Of a stretch of 64,000 nt of DNA, positions 34,406 through 43,416 are shown piece by piece. The position numbers were made by a program, and so were the translations under genes. Location: positions 25,416 through 89,415 of the forward strand of contig CAZMTK010000010.1 in NCBI GenBank assembly GCA_964569245.1. Direction: 5' to 3'. Within the stretch, counting starts at the first letter, position 1, and each line of letters opens with the position of its first letter. Under the pieces are notes generated by a model that saw only the letters and a list, made by a program, of their open reading frames with translations, did not search any database and was not told the origin of the DNA. The DNA comes from JAAYTY01 sp964569245 (GTDB lineage Bacteria > Fermentibacterota > Fermentibacteria > Fermentibacterales > Fermentibacteraceae).

Positions 34406-36067
34406 TCAGCCTGCCAGGATTTCGGCATCCAGCTCGAATGCCGAGCCGGGCCTCGACACGCGCGCTTCGTGCAGGAGCGCGGGGGAAAGCTCGCCGACGA
34501 CGCCGGCACGCCTTCCGGACACGATCACTCCCGCGCATCTGCCGTCGATGAAGCGGGGATCCGAGCATGGCTCCAGGCTGGCTTCGAGCCCCCTGGATGC
34601 ACAGAGCGCGGCGAGCGCCGAGTGCGCGTCTCCGAATGCCGCCTCGTTCCCGAACACCGCTGACGCGATCAGAACCCTCGTGGTCGCGGCGCCGCCGGGC
34701 TCCACGAGCAGGACTTCGCCGGCCTCGAAGAGCCTGTGCGGATAGGGCGCCCTGCCGCTCTGCTCCTCCACCTCCAGGAGGCCGGGGATCAGCGAGTTCC
34801 GAACTGCTCCGAACTCGAGCGTCATGGGATTCGCGATGGCTGCAGGCCCCCCTGAGGGGGCGTGTCCGGGACGCGAGGGCGAAGTCAGGACCGGAAGCAT
34901 GATCTCCTCGAAGCCGAGCCCGATCATGGTCGTCCTGAGCGCATCGCAGAGCTCCTCGACGGGGGCGGCCGCCCCTATGGTGAACGCAGAGGGCATGAGC
35001 GGCTCGAAGGAGTCGAGGCCGATTGCGTCTGCGATGTCCTCGACCAGGTCCACGGGGTGCAGCCCGTCCCTCCGGTAGGGAGGGAGAAAGGCCTCGACCG
35101 TTCCCGAGTCAACCTTCCACGAATCGTAGTCCATGCGGCTGAGAGCGGATTCGATCTCGCGGTCCGCAGGCACCGAGCCCAGGATCCTGCGGATGCCTTC
35201 GCCGTCGATCGCGAGCCTGCAGAGCCTCCTGACGGGGGTAACGACGCTCCCGCCGTCATCCGGTGAAGGGCCGTGGAACACCACCCTCACAGGCTCGATG
35301 CAGAACCCCCGATCCTCCAGGTTGCAGGCGAGGATTGTGCAGGTCAGTCCGACTGTTCCCCAGTCGGTCCCCGTCACCTCGCAGAAGAGCTCCCTGTCTC
35401 CCTCGCGGACCCTGCCGGTGCTCTCGCTGTTCACTATCGGCGGAAAGGAGAGCGGGCGTCCGGCAGCGTCGGCCAGGAACGGGTAGGAATCGAATCCAGA
35501 GAGCAGGGCGGCGTAGCGCCTTCCCGTGTCCGTGCGCTCCAGCGCTTCGGACAGGGTCATCTGCGAGGTCTCGCCCAGCGGATGGAAGACAGTCCCGGGA
35601 TCGACTGCGGAGTATCTCACCGGGAATTCCATCTCCGACAGCCTGTAGAAGCCGATGGCGGCGGTTCGTCTGTTCCTGCCGAAGGACGAGGCCAGCTTCT
35701 CCTGGCCCGCTATCAGGGCCTCCACGGCTGCGGCCGAAAGCGGAGGACCGGATGCGGCGAAGGCCGCGATCCACGGGCGGACGCCTTCGACCGACGCTTC
35801 AGCATGCAGCTCCCTGCGCGCTTCTCCCAGGCCCGTGAGCCTCGGCCTCCGGCGACCGTCGAGGGCGGCGAGCCCCCTCGCCACGCCCTCGACGCACCAG
35901 AGATCGGGCCTGTTCGTGTCCTTGAGCTCGATCCTCAGAGCGTCGCCCTGCCGCAGATCGAGCTCGCCCTTGAGTATCGCGAGACGGAGGCCCAGCTCCT
36001 CGTCCGACATGCCGTCCAGACCGGCCAGGGCCAGCAGGTCCGCCCGGCTGACCTCTATCTTAGGCAC
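34406..36067 (-). CDS. pheT: Phenylalanyl-tRNA synthetase beta subunit, archaeal/eukaryotic type
   Basis: 553 residues, well short of the usual bacterial PheT (about 800) and matching the archaeal/eukaryotic and spirochaete form. The N-terminus VPKIEVSRADLLALAG and the early DTNRPDLWCVEGVARGLAA are typical of that form; no N-terminal tRNA-binding (EMAP-like) domain or C-terminal ferredoxin-fold anticodon-binding domain of bacterial PheT is seen. The start is GTG at 36067, with GGAGG eight bases upstream, preferred over GTG at 36076. It overlaps pheS by 8 bases. Confidence 0.9.
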   Translation of the reverse strand: MPKIEVSRADLLALAGLDGMSDEELGLRLAILKGELDLRQGDALRIELKDTNRPDLWCVEGVARGLAALDGRRRPRLTGLGEARRELHAEASVEGVRPWIAAFAASGPPLSAAAVEALIAGQEKLASSFGRNRRTAAIGFYRLSEMEFPVRYSAVDPGTVFHPLGETSQMTLSEALERTDTGRRYAALLSGFDSYPFLADAAGRPLSFPPIVNSESTGRVREGDRELFCEVTGTDWGTVGLTCTILACNLEDRGFCIEPVRVVFHGPSPDDGGSVVTPVRRLCRLAIDGEGIRRILGSVPADREIESALSRMDYDSWKVDSGTVEAFLPPYRRDGLHPVDLVEDIADAIGLDSFEPLMPSAFTIGAAAPVEELCDALRTTMIGLGFEEIMLPVLTSPSRPGHAPSGGPAAIANPMTLEFGAVRNSLIPGLLEVEEQSGRAPYPHRLFEAGEVLLVEPGGAATTRVLIASAVFGNEAAFGDAHSALAALCASRGLEASLEPCSDPRFIDGRCAGVIVSGRRAGVVGELSPALLHEARVSRPGSAFELDAEILAG

Positions 36068-37616
36068 GGACCCCACCTCCTCCCAGGACCCTGTCGGGCA
36101 GAACGCGCATGCTCCTCAGCTTCGAGAGGTCCCCGGTCATGAGGTCGCGTATGTCAGAGAGCCCCATGGCGACCATGGCCATCCTGTCGAGTCCGAGTCC
36201 CCACGCGATGACCGGGACTTCTACGCCGAGAGGGAGTGTCACCTCCGGCCTGAAGAGCCCCGCCCCGCCCAGCTCCATCCACCCTATCGAGGGGTGTCTC
36301 ACGAAGAGCTCAACCGAGGGCTCCGTGAACGGGAAGTAGGCGGGCAGGCACCTGTACTCGGCCGCTCCAGCCAGCTCGGCCGCGAACATCCTGAGGAGCC
36401 CGAGGAGATGGCGGAGATCCATGTCCCTGCCGAGGACTATCCCTTCCACCTGGAAGAAGTCGGGCAGATGCGTGGCGTCAACCTGGTCGTACCTGAAGCA
36501 GCGGGCGATGGCGAAGTACTTGCCGGGCGCTTCGGGGCCTGAAGCCAGAGTCCTCGCCGACAGGGCGGTGCCCTGCGACCTCAGTATGGTCCTCCTCGCG
36601 GTCTCGGTGCTGAAGTCGTACCCCCAGCCCCTGCTCCCGGACTCCCAGCCGTCCCTGTGCGTGCGGGCGACCCGCTGCATGACCTCATCTCCAGGGGGCT
36701 CGACGCTGCATCCCTCGAGGAAGTAGACGTCGTGTATGTCCCTCGCGGGGTGGAACTGAGGCATGAACAGGGCGTCGCAGTTCCAGAACTCGCTCTCGGC
36801 GATGGAGCCCCTCATCTCTCTGAAGCCCATGGACAGGAACCTCCGCCTGACCGCGTCAAGGAACTGGCGGTAGGGATGAAGCCTTCCTGCGTGGATCCTG
36901 GCAGGAGGGATGTCGAGAGAGTACCTCCTGAACCTGGCTGTGCGCCAGGAGCCGTCGGCGAGCATGGCAGGCGTGAGCGCCCCCGCCAGAGACTCCTCGG
37001 AGGCCTCCAGAGCGCTCCGTCCCTCCTGCGTGATCTCCAGCACCTGCACGGTCCTCTCCGTGACAGCGAACTCCGCTCTGCCCCGGCCCCTCTTCGGGCT
37101 CCGCTGGAGAACGAGATCCCTGACATCCCCGGGAAGGCTGTCGAGCGGAACGGGCGTCCCGGCGGCGAGAGGCCTGTAGACCAGCTCCCATACCCTCTCG
37201 AAGAGCGCGGCGTCGCCCCTGCCGGGCTTCAGGGAGCCTCCCGTCCTCTCTACTGCGCCCGCCCGGAGGAGAGCTCCGATGGCGCTTCCCCAGCGCGATG
37301 CCTCGAAAGCTGGGTCCGACTGAAGAGCTCCCGGGTCCGACTCGCCTGAGCGGATCCTCCTGTAGATGATCGTCTCGGGCATGGCTCCGGCAGCGAGGCA
37401 CTCACGTCCGAGGGGGCCGAGCTCGACCAGGTGCTCGGTCGAGCTGGAGGCCTCTCGAACCAGACCGCGTGAAAGCAGCCACTGTGACGCCCGCCTGAAC
37501 GAGCCCTCGTCCTCCATCGCTCCGTCGGCGACCGCCGAGACGGCGTCCGCGCCCGATCTAGTGGAAAGGTAGGCCAGCAGCGCTCTCTCAAGCGGATGGA
37601 GATCCCTATCTCCCAT
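36060..37616 (-). CDS. pheS: Phenylalanyl-tRNA synthetase alpha subunit, archaeal/eukaryotic type
   Basis: 518 residues from ATG at 37616; bacterial PheS is about 340. The N-terminal 200 residues are winged-helix-like (LHPLERALLAYL, RASQWLLSRGLV) as in archaeal and eukaryotic PheS. The catalytic domain shows HPARDIHDVYF, motif 2 CFRYDQVDATHLPDFFQVEG and motif 3 GLGLDRMAMV. It overlaps the caspase-like gene by 11 bases and pheT by 8, so the three probably share a message. Confidence 0.92.
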   Translation of the reverse strand: MGDRDLHPLERALLAYLSTRSGADAVSAVADGAMEDEGSFRRASQWLLSRGLVREASSSTEHLVELGPLGRECLAAGAMPETIIYRRIRSGESDPGALQSDPAFEASRWGSAIGALLRAGAVERTGGSLKPGRGDAALFERVWELVYRPLAAGTPVPLDSLPGDVRDLVLQRSPKRGRGRAEFAVTERTVQVLEITQEGRSALEASEESLAGALTPAMLADGSWRTARFRRYSLDIPPARIHAGRLHPYRQFLDAVRRRFLSMGFREMRGSIAESEFWNCDALFMPQFHPARDIHDVYFLEGCSVEPPGDEVMQRVARTHRDGWESGSRGWGYDFSTETARRTILRSQGTALSARTLASGPEAPGKYFAIARCFRYDQVDATHLPDFFQVEGIVLGRDMDLRHLLGLLRMFAAELAGAAEYRCLPAYFPFTEPSVELFVRHPSIGWMELGGAGLFRPEVTLPLGVEVPVIAWGLGLDRMAMVAMGLSDIRDLMTGDLSKLRSMRVLPDRVLGGGGVRA

Positions 37617-39960
37617 TGTGCGGCCTTCCGGGCGAGTGCCAGATCTCTGCGTCGCCGTCGAGGAAGTCGCCCTGCTCGGGCCTTGGCACGGCATCTTCGC
37701 CCTTGAATCTCGCGCCGCACGAGGGACATTCCGTCGCCCCCGGCTCCAGGATGGCGTCGCACGAGGGACAGACGAGCTGGAGCCTCGCATCTACGAACGC
37801 GAGAAGTTCGCGCGCTGTGATCGTTCCGCTCCTGTCGGAATCCGCGGCGCCCCTTGATCCCTCGAGGAATATGGGCGTGAGGATCCTCTCGCTCACGCTC
37901 CTGTCCTCCCTCGCGGCGGTCAGCACCATCACCCCGTCGGAGCCCTCGAAGTCGTTCACCATCCCGCCCGAGAAGCATGCGTCGAGCACCAGCAGCACGG
38001 GTGCGCGGAACGCGCCGATGCTCCGGGCCAGATCGTCGTCGACCAGCTCTTCGTCGTAAAGACAGATAGTCTCGTTCATCGAGTCGGTCTCCTCGGAACC
38101 GCCGGTCCCCGGCGCAAGCTGGTTCCCGTGGCCGCTGAAGAAGACCAGCACCACATCCTCGGGACCCGCCCTCTCCACGAGCGATTCGATGCCGCCGAGG
38201 AAGGCGTCCCCGGTGACCATCTCGTCCACGAGGAGGATGATGTGGTCGCCCGGCACCTCCTGTGTGTTGCGCGTGAACCTGAACAGGTCCAGCGCGTCCA
38301 TGCCCGCGCGGTCCAGGGCTTCCTCTGCCGCAGGGTAGCCGCCGATCCCGGAGATGAGGGCCCAGGTCTCCCTGGAGGGGGAGCCTTGCGCAAGAGGAGG
38401 CGCGGATATGCGGTCGGCGGTGATCGTGTACTCCCCCTCGCCGGCTCTCTCGTAGGTGAAGACAGTCGCGGCGTAGGTGCCGCCCCGAGGGGAGAAGAAC
38501 GCTATCTCCTCGTCCCCCGCGGCATCGGTGGTGCTGATCCACCCCTGCGCCGTCCGGTCCACTCCCGGACCCGAGACGGCCATGTCGAAGTCGGTCTCCC
38601 TGTCGGTGCCGGACAGCCTGATGCTCACGATGGTGCCGGGCCCGGTCGACACGGTGTGGAACTCCACGGGATCGGACGGCGAGAGGCGGCCGTGTTCCGA
38701 CCTGTCGAGGGCCTGGGTCTGGAGGGGCGACAGGGAGAGCTCGCAGGTCCCCTCGTCCGAGAAGTCGGCGAAGGAGGGAACGAGCCAGACGGTATCCCCC
38801 GGCTCGACCCACAGAGCGAGGCTCTCGTCGCCCCTGAGGCTCGACATCGCGATGTCCGCAGGGCCGGCTCCGCGAAAGACCGACAGATCCCCGTCGCGGG
38901 TCTTCTCGAACAGGGCGGAGGCCCTCAGGAGCCCTCCCGACTCAGATCGGAAGCCGGCCAGGATGGTATGGCGGCCGGATACGGTATCGGTGACGGACAG
39001 GGGAAGCGAACGAGCGATTCCGGGAGCTGTGTCCAGACAGACCTGGTACCTGAGTCTTTCAGTCTCGCCCAGATCGAAAGCCACCGCTTCGGCCACCAGC
39101 GTGTCCGCTCCTGGCGGGACCATGAGAGCCTCGGACAGGCCCAGGCCCGAGGACCTCCAGAGAACCTCCCCATGGAGATCGGCCACCCGGAGGTCGAGGT
39201 CGCCGTCGTCGGAGGGGCTGCCTGCGCGCAGCAGCGACCACGACTCGCGAGCCGGGATGAGGAACCTGCCCACCACCCGCCTCCCGTCCAGTACTCCCGA
39301 GACGGATCCGGCGAGAATGGGGAAGTCTCCGGTCCTGGAGACCCGGAGCGAGTATTCGCCGCTCCCGGACTTGTCGTAGCGCTTCACGACGACCGTCAGA
39401 GTCTCGGAAGGCAGGGCGCTGCACGAGATGGTCTCGTCGGAGGCAGTCCCGAAGCTGCCGCCGAAGTAGCTCATTCCCTGCCCGTAGATCTCGAGGTCGA
39501 GATCGGAGCCCCCGCCGCCTGATAGTCTGAAGGTCCATTCGCCCGTGGCGGGAGGCACGAACCGCCAGAGGTCGCCCATCCTGTCCAGTCCGATCCTGCC
39601 GGGCGCTGCAGAGCCCTCGCGGAGCGGCGAAGGCTGCTCCTCCTCGATTGCCACTCCGACCCTGGAGCCCCGCTCTCCCTCGATCCTCACGAAGAACCAG
39701 TACCCATCGAATGCCGAAAGTACTAGCGAGGAGCCCCTCGCGCAGGAGGCGAGGAGGTTCTCGCCGTCGTCGTAGGCGGTCATGCCGACCTGAGCGTCGG
39801 CGGTCACTCTGAGAAAGACATAATCCTGCTCGAGGATCCTGACCCATGCACTGCCGTCCTCGAGGACCACCGTCGCGCTCTCGCCGCGGGTGAGGGTGGG
39901 CGCTTCGCCGGGCTCAGGGAGCAGGCCCGTCGCAAATACGGAAAGAATAAGCGCGGTCAT
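37606..39960 (-). CDS. Secreted caspase-like (C14) protease with C-terminal zinc ribbon
   Basis: 784 residues from ATG at 39960 (GGAGG upstream). A signal-like hydrophobic N-terminus is followed by several beta-rich PPC-like repeats (for example WRFVPPATGEWTFRLSGGGG and YDKSGSGEYSLRVSR). The caspase fold occupies about 530-740 with the His in VFFSGHGNQ and the Cys in LLVLDACFSGG. An EF-hand-like DSDRSGTITARELLAFV follows, then a four-Cys zinc ribbon CPSCDAILEPGATECPSCG. Substrate and partner are unknown. Confidence 0.82.
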   Translation of the reverse strand: MTALILSVFATGLLPEPGEAPTLTRGESATVVLEDGSAWVRILEQDYVFLRVTADAQVGMTAYDDGENLLASCARGSSLVLSAFDGYWFFVRIEGERGSRVGVAIEEEQPSPLREGSAAPGRIGLDRMGDLWRFVPPATGEWTFRLSGGGGSDLDLEIYGQGMSYFGGSFGTASDETISCSALPSETLTVVVKRYDKSGSGEYSLRVSRTGDFPILAGSVSGVLDGRRVVGRFLIPARESWSLLRAGSPSDDGDLDLRVADLHGEVLWRSSGLGLSEALMVPPGADTLVAEAVAFDLGETERLRYQVCLDTAPGIARSLPLSVTDTVSGRHTILAGFRSESGGLLRASALFEKTRDGDLSVFRGAGPADIAMSSLRGDESLALWVEPGDTVWLVPSFADFSDEGTCELSLSPLQTQALDRSEHGRLSPSDPVEFHTVSTGPGTIVSIRLSGTDRETDFDMAVSGPGVDRTAQGWISTTDAAGDEEIAFFSPRGGTYAATVFTYERAGEGEYTITADRISAPPLAQGSPSRETWALISGIGGYPAAEEALDRAGMDALDLFRFTRNTQEVPGDHIILLVDEMVTGDAFLGGIESLVERAGPEDVVLVFFSGHGNQLAPGTGGSEETDSMNETICLYDEELVDDDLARSIGAFRAPVLLVLDACFSGGMVNDFEGSDGVMVLTAAREDRSVSERILTPIFLEGSRGAADSDRSGTITARELLAFVDARLQLVCPSCDAILEPGATECPSCGARFKGEDAVPRPEQGDFLDGDAEIWHSPGRPHNGR

Positions 39961-40024
39961 TCGGCCTCCAACCGCAGGTGTTCCGTGAAATCCGCCGTCA
40001 GCGGGGCAAAGCCCCGGAACGTCG

Positions 40025-40053
40025 AAACTACGGTCGTTCGAAAACACTGACAA
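40025..40053 (-). promoter_or_regulatory. Promoter for the caspase-pheST genes
   Basis: On the minus strand, TTGTCA (40053-40048), a 17-base spacer and TAGTTT (40030-40025), about 65 bases before the ATG at 39960. Confidence 0.55.
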
Positions 40054-40063
40054 GCGGCGGAGA

Positions 40064-40726
40064 TCAGTTCACGAGCGCGGCGAACGGATTGTTCCTCATC
40101 TCGTATCCCACGGTCGTGTCCGGGCCGTGGCCCGGATGGACGGCAGTTTCGGGTGGGAGCGTGAAGATCCTCCTCCTGATCGAGTTCACCTCCTCCTCGA
40201 GGGAGGCGCGCCAGAGCTTCCCGAGCCCGGGGATGCTGTCCACGCCGACGGAGTCCCTGAAGAGCGTGTCGCCCGAGATCAGATGCCCTTCCGAGAACAG
40301 GCCCACGCTGCCCGGGCTGTGCCCCGGAAGGTGCAGAACCTCGAAACCCGACGAGCCGAGGGAGATGGTCTCGCCGTCGTCAAGCTCCCTGTCCAGCCCC
40401 GGGATAGAGACCCGGACGCCGAAGAGAGCGGACCCGTTGAGGTCCGGATCCGTGAACAGCGGCAGGTCGGCGGGGTGTCCGGCCAGGGGGGCGCCGAGCT
40501 CCCTGCTCCAGCGGGCGGCGTCGGCGATGTGGTCGGGGTGGCCGTGCGTGAGCAGCACTAGATCCACGCTCCAGTCGCCGACGAGCCTCCGCCGAACCGT
40601 CTCGCGCTCCTCGTCGTCAATCGTGGCTGGATCCACGAGGATAGCCCGACCGGTCTCCTCGTCGCCGGCGAGCCAGCAGCGAGTCCAGGTCCAGGCCCTG
40701 GCCACTCCGCAGCTAGAGAGGCGCAT
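40064..40726 (-). CDS. MBL-fold metallo-hydrolase (glyoxalase II-like)
   Basis: 220 residues from ATG at 40726, overlapping the upstream gene as ATGA. Metal ligands are visible: LTHGHPDHIAD (HxHxDH), LPGHSPGSVGLF and ISGDTLFRDSVG, then the terminal His in VHPGHGPDT. This is the small hydroxyacylglutathione-hydrolase-like class; the substrate is unknown. It ends the operon that begins at the LysM gene. Confidence 0.9.
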   Translation of the reverse strand: MRLSSCGVARAWTWTRCWLAGDEETGRAILVDPATIDDEERETVRRRLVGDWSVDLVLLTHGHPDHIADAARWSRELGAPLAGHPADLPLFTDPDLNGSALFGVRVSIPGLDRELDDGETISLGSSGFEVLHLPGHSPGSVGLFSEGHLISGDTLFRDSVGVDSIPGLGKLWRASLEEEVNSIRRRIFTLPPETAVHPGHGPDTTVGYEMRNNPFAALVN

Positions 40727-41439
40727 CAGCCCATGCCCTCCTGCGCTGCGAAGGCTTCGAACCCCTCGAACGCCGCCGGGATGCCTTCCGCGACCCTCAG
40801 GTGCTGAGCCAGGTCGTAGGCCACGAGCAGGCAGTAGCCCCTCAGATCCCTGCGGAAGCTCAATACGGACGGGATCGCCTGGCCGGGGAAGGGAAGCCCC
40901 AGGTGCTGGTGCTCCCCGGGAGGCGAGTATCTGGGCCATACGGAGAAGACGGCCCGCAGGCATGGCGCATGTGGATCGGGAACCTTCATCATGATCCGGA
41001 AGAGACCGAAGTCCCCTCCCAGGTGATGGACGGCAGAGCGGATCTGGGCCGGGGTCCTCCTGGTGTTGGCCGCCGGGGGAGGCACCCTGGTGACGAAGTC
41101 CAGCCCTTCGCCGACGGGGTAGCCGAGCTCCAGCAGCGCCGGAGCCTCCGCCAGGGCGGCGGCGAGGAGCCCTGCGGCTCCAGCGCAGGGAAGCGAGGCC
41201 GAGACCTCGGCGGTGTCGGGCCACAGGCTGAGCGCTCTGGCGAGCTTCTCCACCCTCGATCCTGCAGCGCTCCTGCCGATCTCCCTCACATGGTTGCGAA
41301 GAGACGCGAACTGGGGAATCCAGACGGTCGCCTGACGGCCTCCGCTCCATGCGGAGAGGTAGAGGAGGGCCCGGGAGACCTGCCAGGCGTTCTGGAAGCT
41401 CGAGGGGAAGACCGGCACAGTCACGCTCTGGGATGGCAT
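40726..41439 (-). CDS. Conserved-looking protein of unknown function
   Basis: 237 residues from ATG at 41439, with GGGAGG 10 bases upstream. It overlaps xerD by 19 bases and the MBL gene by 4 bases. No signal peptide or membrane segment is evident. The middle holds an Ala-rich helical stretch (LLAAALAEAPALLELGYPVG) and the end has FRRDLRGYCLLVAYDLAQHL. I do not recognise the family; coupling in the operon supports it being real. Confidence 0.68.
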   Translation of the reverse strand: MPSQSVTVPVFPSSFQNAWQVSRALLYLSAWSGGRQATVWIPQFASLRNHVREIGRSAAGSRVEKLARALSLWPDTAEVSASLPCAGAAGLLAAALAEAPALLELGYPVGEGLDFVTRVPPPAANTRRTPAQIRSAVHHLGGDFGLFRIMMKVPDPHAPCLRAVFSVWPRYSPPGEHQHLGLPFPGQAIPSVLSFRRDLRGYCLLVAYDLAQHLRVAEGIPAAFEGFEAFAAQEGMG

Positions 41440-42305
41440 CTCCGCATCACCTCCCCGAGGTGGGTCCTGTCGATGTTGGTGTAGATCTCGGTCGTCCTGA
41501 TGTCCGCATGCCCGAGAAGCTCCTGGACCACCCTCAGATCTGCGCCGCCCTCCAGCAGGTGCGTGGCGAAGGAGTGCCTGAGGGAGTGAGGATGGACTCC
41601 GGTGCGGATCCCTGCCCTGGCGGCTGCACCGGATACGATCGTCCAGACCGTCATCCTCGAGAGGGGCCTTCCCCTGGCGCTGAGGAAGACGTTCCGGAAC
41701 ACCCTGGTTCCGGCCAGCCTCGGCCTGGCCTCTTCCAGGTAGAGCCGTGTCCATCCGGCCGCGGGGCCGCCCATGGGAACGACCCTCTCGCGCCCCCCCT
41801 TGCCGAGCGGACGGAGGTAGCGCTCGTCGAGGTGAAGCCTGTCGAGAGTGAGATCCACGAGCTCGCTCTCGCGGAGGCCGCAGCCGTATGCGATCTCCAG
41901 GAGAGCCCGGTTCCTGGTGGAGAGCGGGGTCTCGCTCCCGTAGGCTTCAACGAGCGCCGCCGCCTCCGCGGGAGAAAGGGTCCCCGGCAGGACCGTCCTC
42001 GTCCTGGGAGGTCTGAGCAGCCCGGATGGGTCGTCGGCTCGCAGACCCTCCCCCTCCAGGAATCCGTAGAAGCCCCTCAGCGAGCTGAGCTTTCTCCTGA
42101 TGCTGCGCGCGGAGAGCCCTGAGGCGGAGAGGTGGCGCATGTAGCCGGCGATTTCATCCCTGCCGGCGCTCGAAATCGAGGTGCCGGCCTTCTCGAACCA
42201 GACGGCCGCCTGCTCGAGATCCAGTCTGTATGCATCGAGGGTCCTCGGAGAGAGGGATTTCTCGAGCGCAGCGTAGTCGAGGTAGCCGAAGACCGCCTCA
42301 TCCAT
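41421..42305 (-). CDS. xerD: Tyrosine recombinase XerD/XerC
   Basis: Site-specific recombinase, 294 residues, for chromosome dimer resolution. The SAM-like N-terminal DNA-binding domain (residues 1-95) precedes the catalytic domain with Arg in GCGLRESELVDL, Lys in LGKGGRERVVP, HSLRHSFATHLLEGG (HxxR), LLGHADI and the nucleophile in TTEIYTNID. It is in a housekeeping gene context, without integrase-associated genes, so Xer is preferred over a phage integrase. Confidence 0.92.
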   Translation of the reverse strand: MDEAVFGYLDYAALEKSLSPRTLDAYRLDLEQAAVWFEKAGTSISSAGRDEIAGYMRHLSASGLSARSIRRKLSSLRGFYGFLEGEGLRADDPSGLLRPPRTRTVLPGTLSPAEAAALVEAYGSETPLSTRNRALLEIAYGCGLRESELVDLTLDRLHLDERYLRPLGKGGRERVVPMGGPAAGWTRLYLEEARPRLAGTRVFRNVFLSARGRPLSRMTVWTIVSGAAARAGIRTGVHPHSLRHSFATHLLEGGADLRVVQELLGHADIRTTEIYTNIDRTHLGEVMRRCHPRA

Positions 42306-43416
42306 CAGCGCCCAGCCAGGAGAGCAGCCCTCCCCCGGAGCCTCCGGACTCTTCCTGACTCGAGGGAGCGGCCCCGGGCGGGTCTACGAGAACGGTCACC
42401 GACATCTCCTCGAGCCTGCAGGCGACCTCGTGGCGCTTCTCCGGCGATGAGAAGGTCGCCACCCAGGCGGGAAAGCGCCGGGAGAGCCTGGCGATCTCCT
42501 CCTCGCGGAGATCCAGCTCTCTCGAAAGGGCCGACGAGAGAGCCTTGAGCCCCTCCTCGGACGGGCGCCCCACGAGGATGCTGTAGCACCTCTCGGGGGC
42601 CGGGGGGGGCACGGAGAACCTCGGCGGTCTGACGGCGGCCACGGGCGGCATCCGCCTCGATTCCTCGGTTCCGGGGAGGACCGGAGGCAGGGCCGGGGTC
42701 GTACCGGGGGCGAAGAACCTCAGGACCGGAGGGGGGAGCCTCGACCACTTCGTTCTGCCCGGGAGCGGCGGCTCCGGCAGTTCCACTCCCTGCGGCGCTT
42801 CCGCGCTCTCCATCGGCGCTTCGGCGCGGTGGCGCGAGGCTTCAGGCGCGTCCGCGCCTTCCAGCCCAGCCGTGGCGCATGCTCCAGGCGGAGAGGGGAA
42901 GCCTCCCGAAGCGGGTTCGCATGCCGGCAGGGGCTTCGAAGCCCCTTCCTGCCGGGGGATGCGCAGGGGCCGCAGCTCGACGAATCCTCCTGCATCGACG
43001 AGGGACTTCCTGATCCGGCGGGCGGTTTCGTGGTCCACGTCGTCGCGCAGCACGAACGGGATGCGGGCAAGCCAGAGGACGACCTGCTCCGGCGGAAGTC
43101 CGCTCATCTGCTGGAGCCTTTCGCGCAGACGAGCCCTGTGACCGGGCCTGAACCCGGTGAGGACCACCCTGAACCTGGCGCTCACCGCTTCGGAGTCTCC
43201 AGCCCCGGCAGGCACGACGCTGCATTCGAGGCCGAAGCCAGAGAGGGAGGCGGCGAGAGACCTGGCCCGCTCCTCGGAGATGCCGTCGGCCGCGATCAGG
43301 CCGCTGCGCCGCAGGGCGAGCAGAACCTCGCCGCGCCCGAGGCCGGTGAGCTCTTCCAGGGTCGAGAGTGCCTGTCTGTCCGGATTGTCGCCTCTCGCCA
43401 GGACCTTCCAGCTCAT
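42298..43416 (-). CDS. Protein with three L7/L12-C-terminal-domain-like modules
   Basis: 372 residues. Residues about 80-150 closely follow the pattern of the bL12 C-terminal domain: FRVVLTGFRPGHRARLRERL, the SGLPPEQVVLWLARIPFVLR helix pair, then ETARRIRKSLVDAGGFVELR. Residues 1-70 (LEELTGLGRGEVLLALRRSG) and 285-360 (LSRELDLREEEIARLSRRFP) look like further, more divergent copies. A Pro-rich linker joins copies two and three. Function unknown. The ATG start overlaps the LysM gene as ATGA. Confidence 0.68.
   Translation of the reverse strand: MSWKVLARGDNPDRQALSTLEELTGLGRGEVLLALRRSGLIAADGISEERARSLAASLSGFGLECSVVPAGAGDSEAVSARFRVVLTGFRPGHRARLRERLQQMSGLPPEQVVLWLARIPFVLRDDVDHETARRIRKSLVDAGGFVELRPLRIPRQEGASKPLPACEPASGGFPSPPGACATAGLEGADAPEASRHRAEAPMESAEAPQGVELPEPPLPGRTKWSRLPPPVLRFFAPGTTPALPPVLPGTEESRRMPPVAAVRPPRFSVPPPAPERCYSILVGRPSEEGLKALSSALSRELDLREEEIARLSRRFPAWVATFSSPEKRHEVACRLEEMSVTVLVDPPGAAPSSQEESGGSGGGLLSWLGADG

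Noticed and set aside
41421..42305. Phage or transposon integrase
   Set aside because: Motifs fit XerD/XerC, and the surroundings are housekeeping genes with no att sites or mobile genes.
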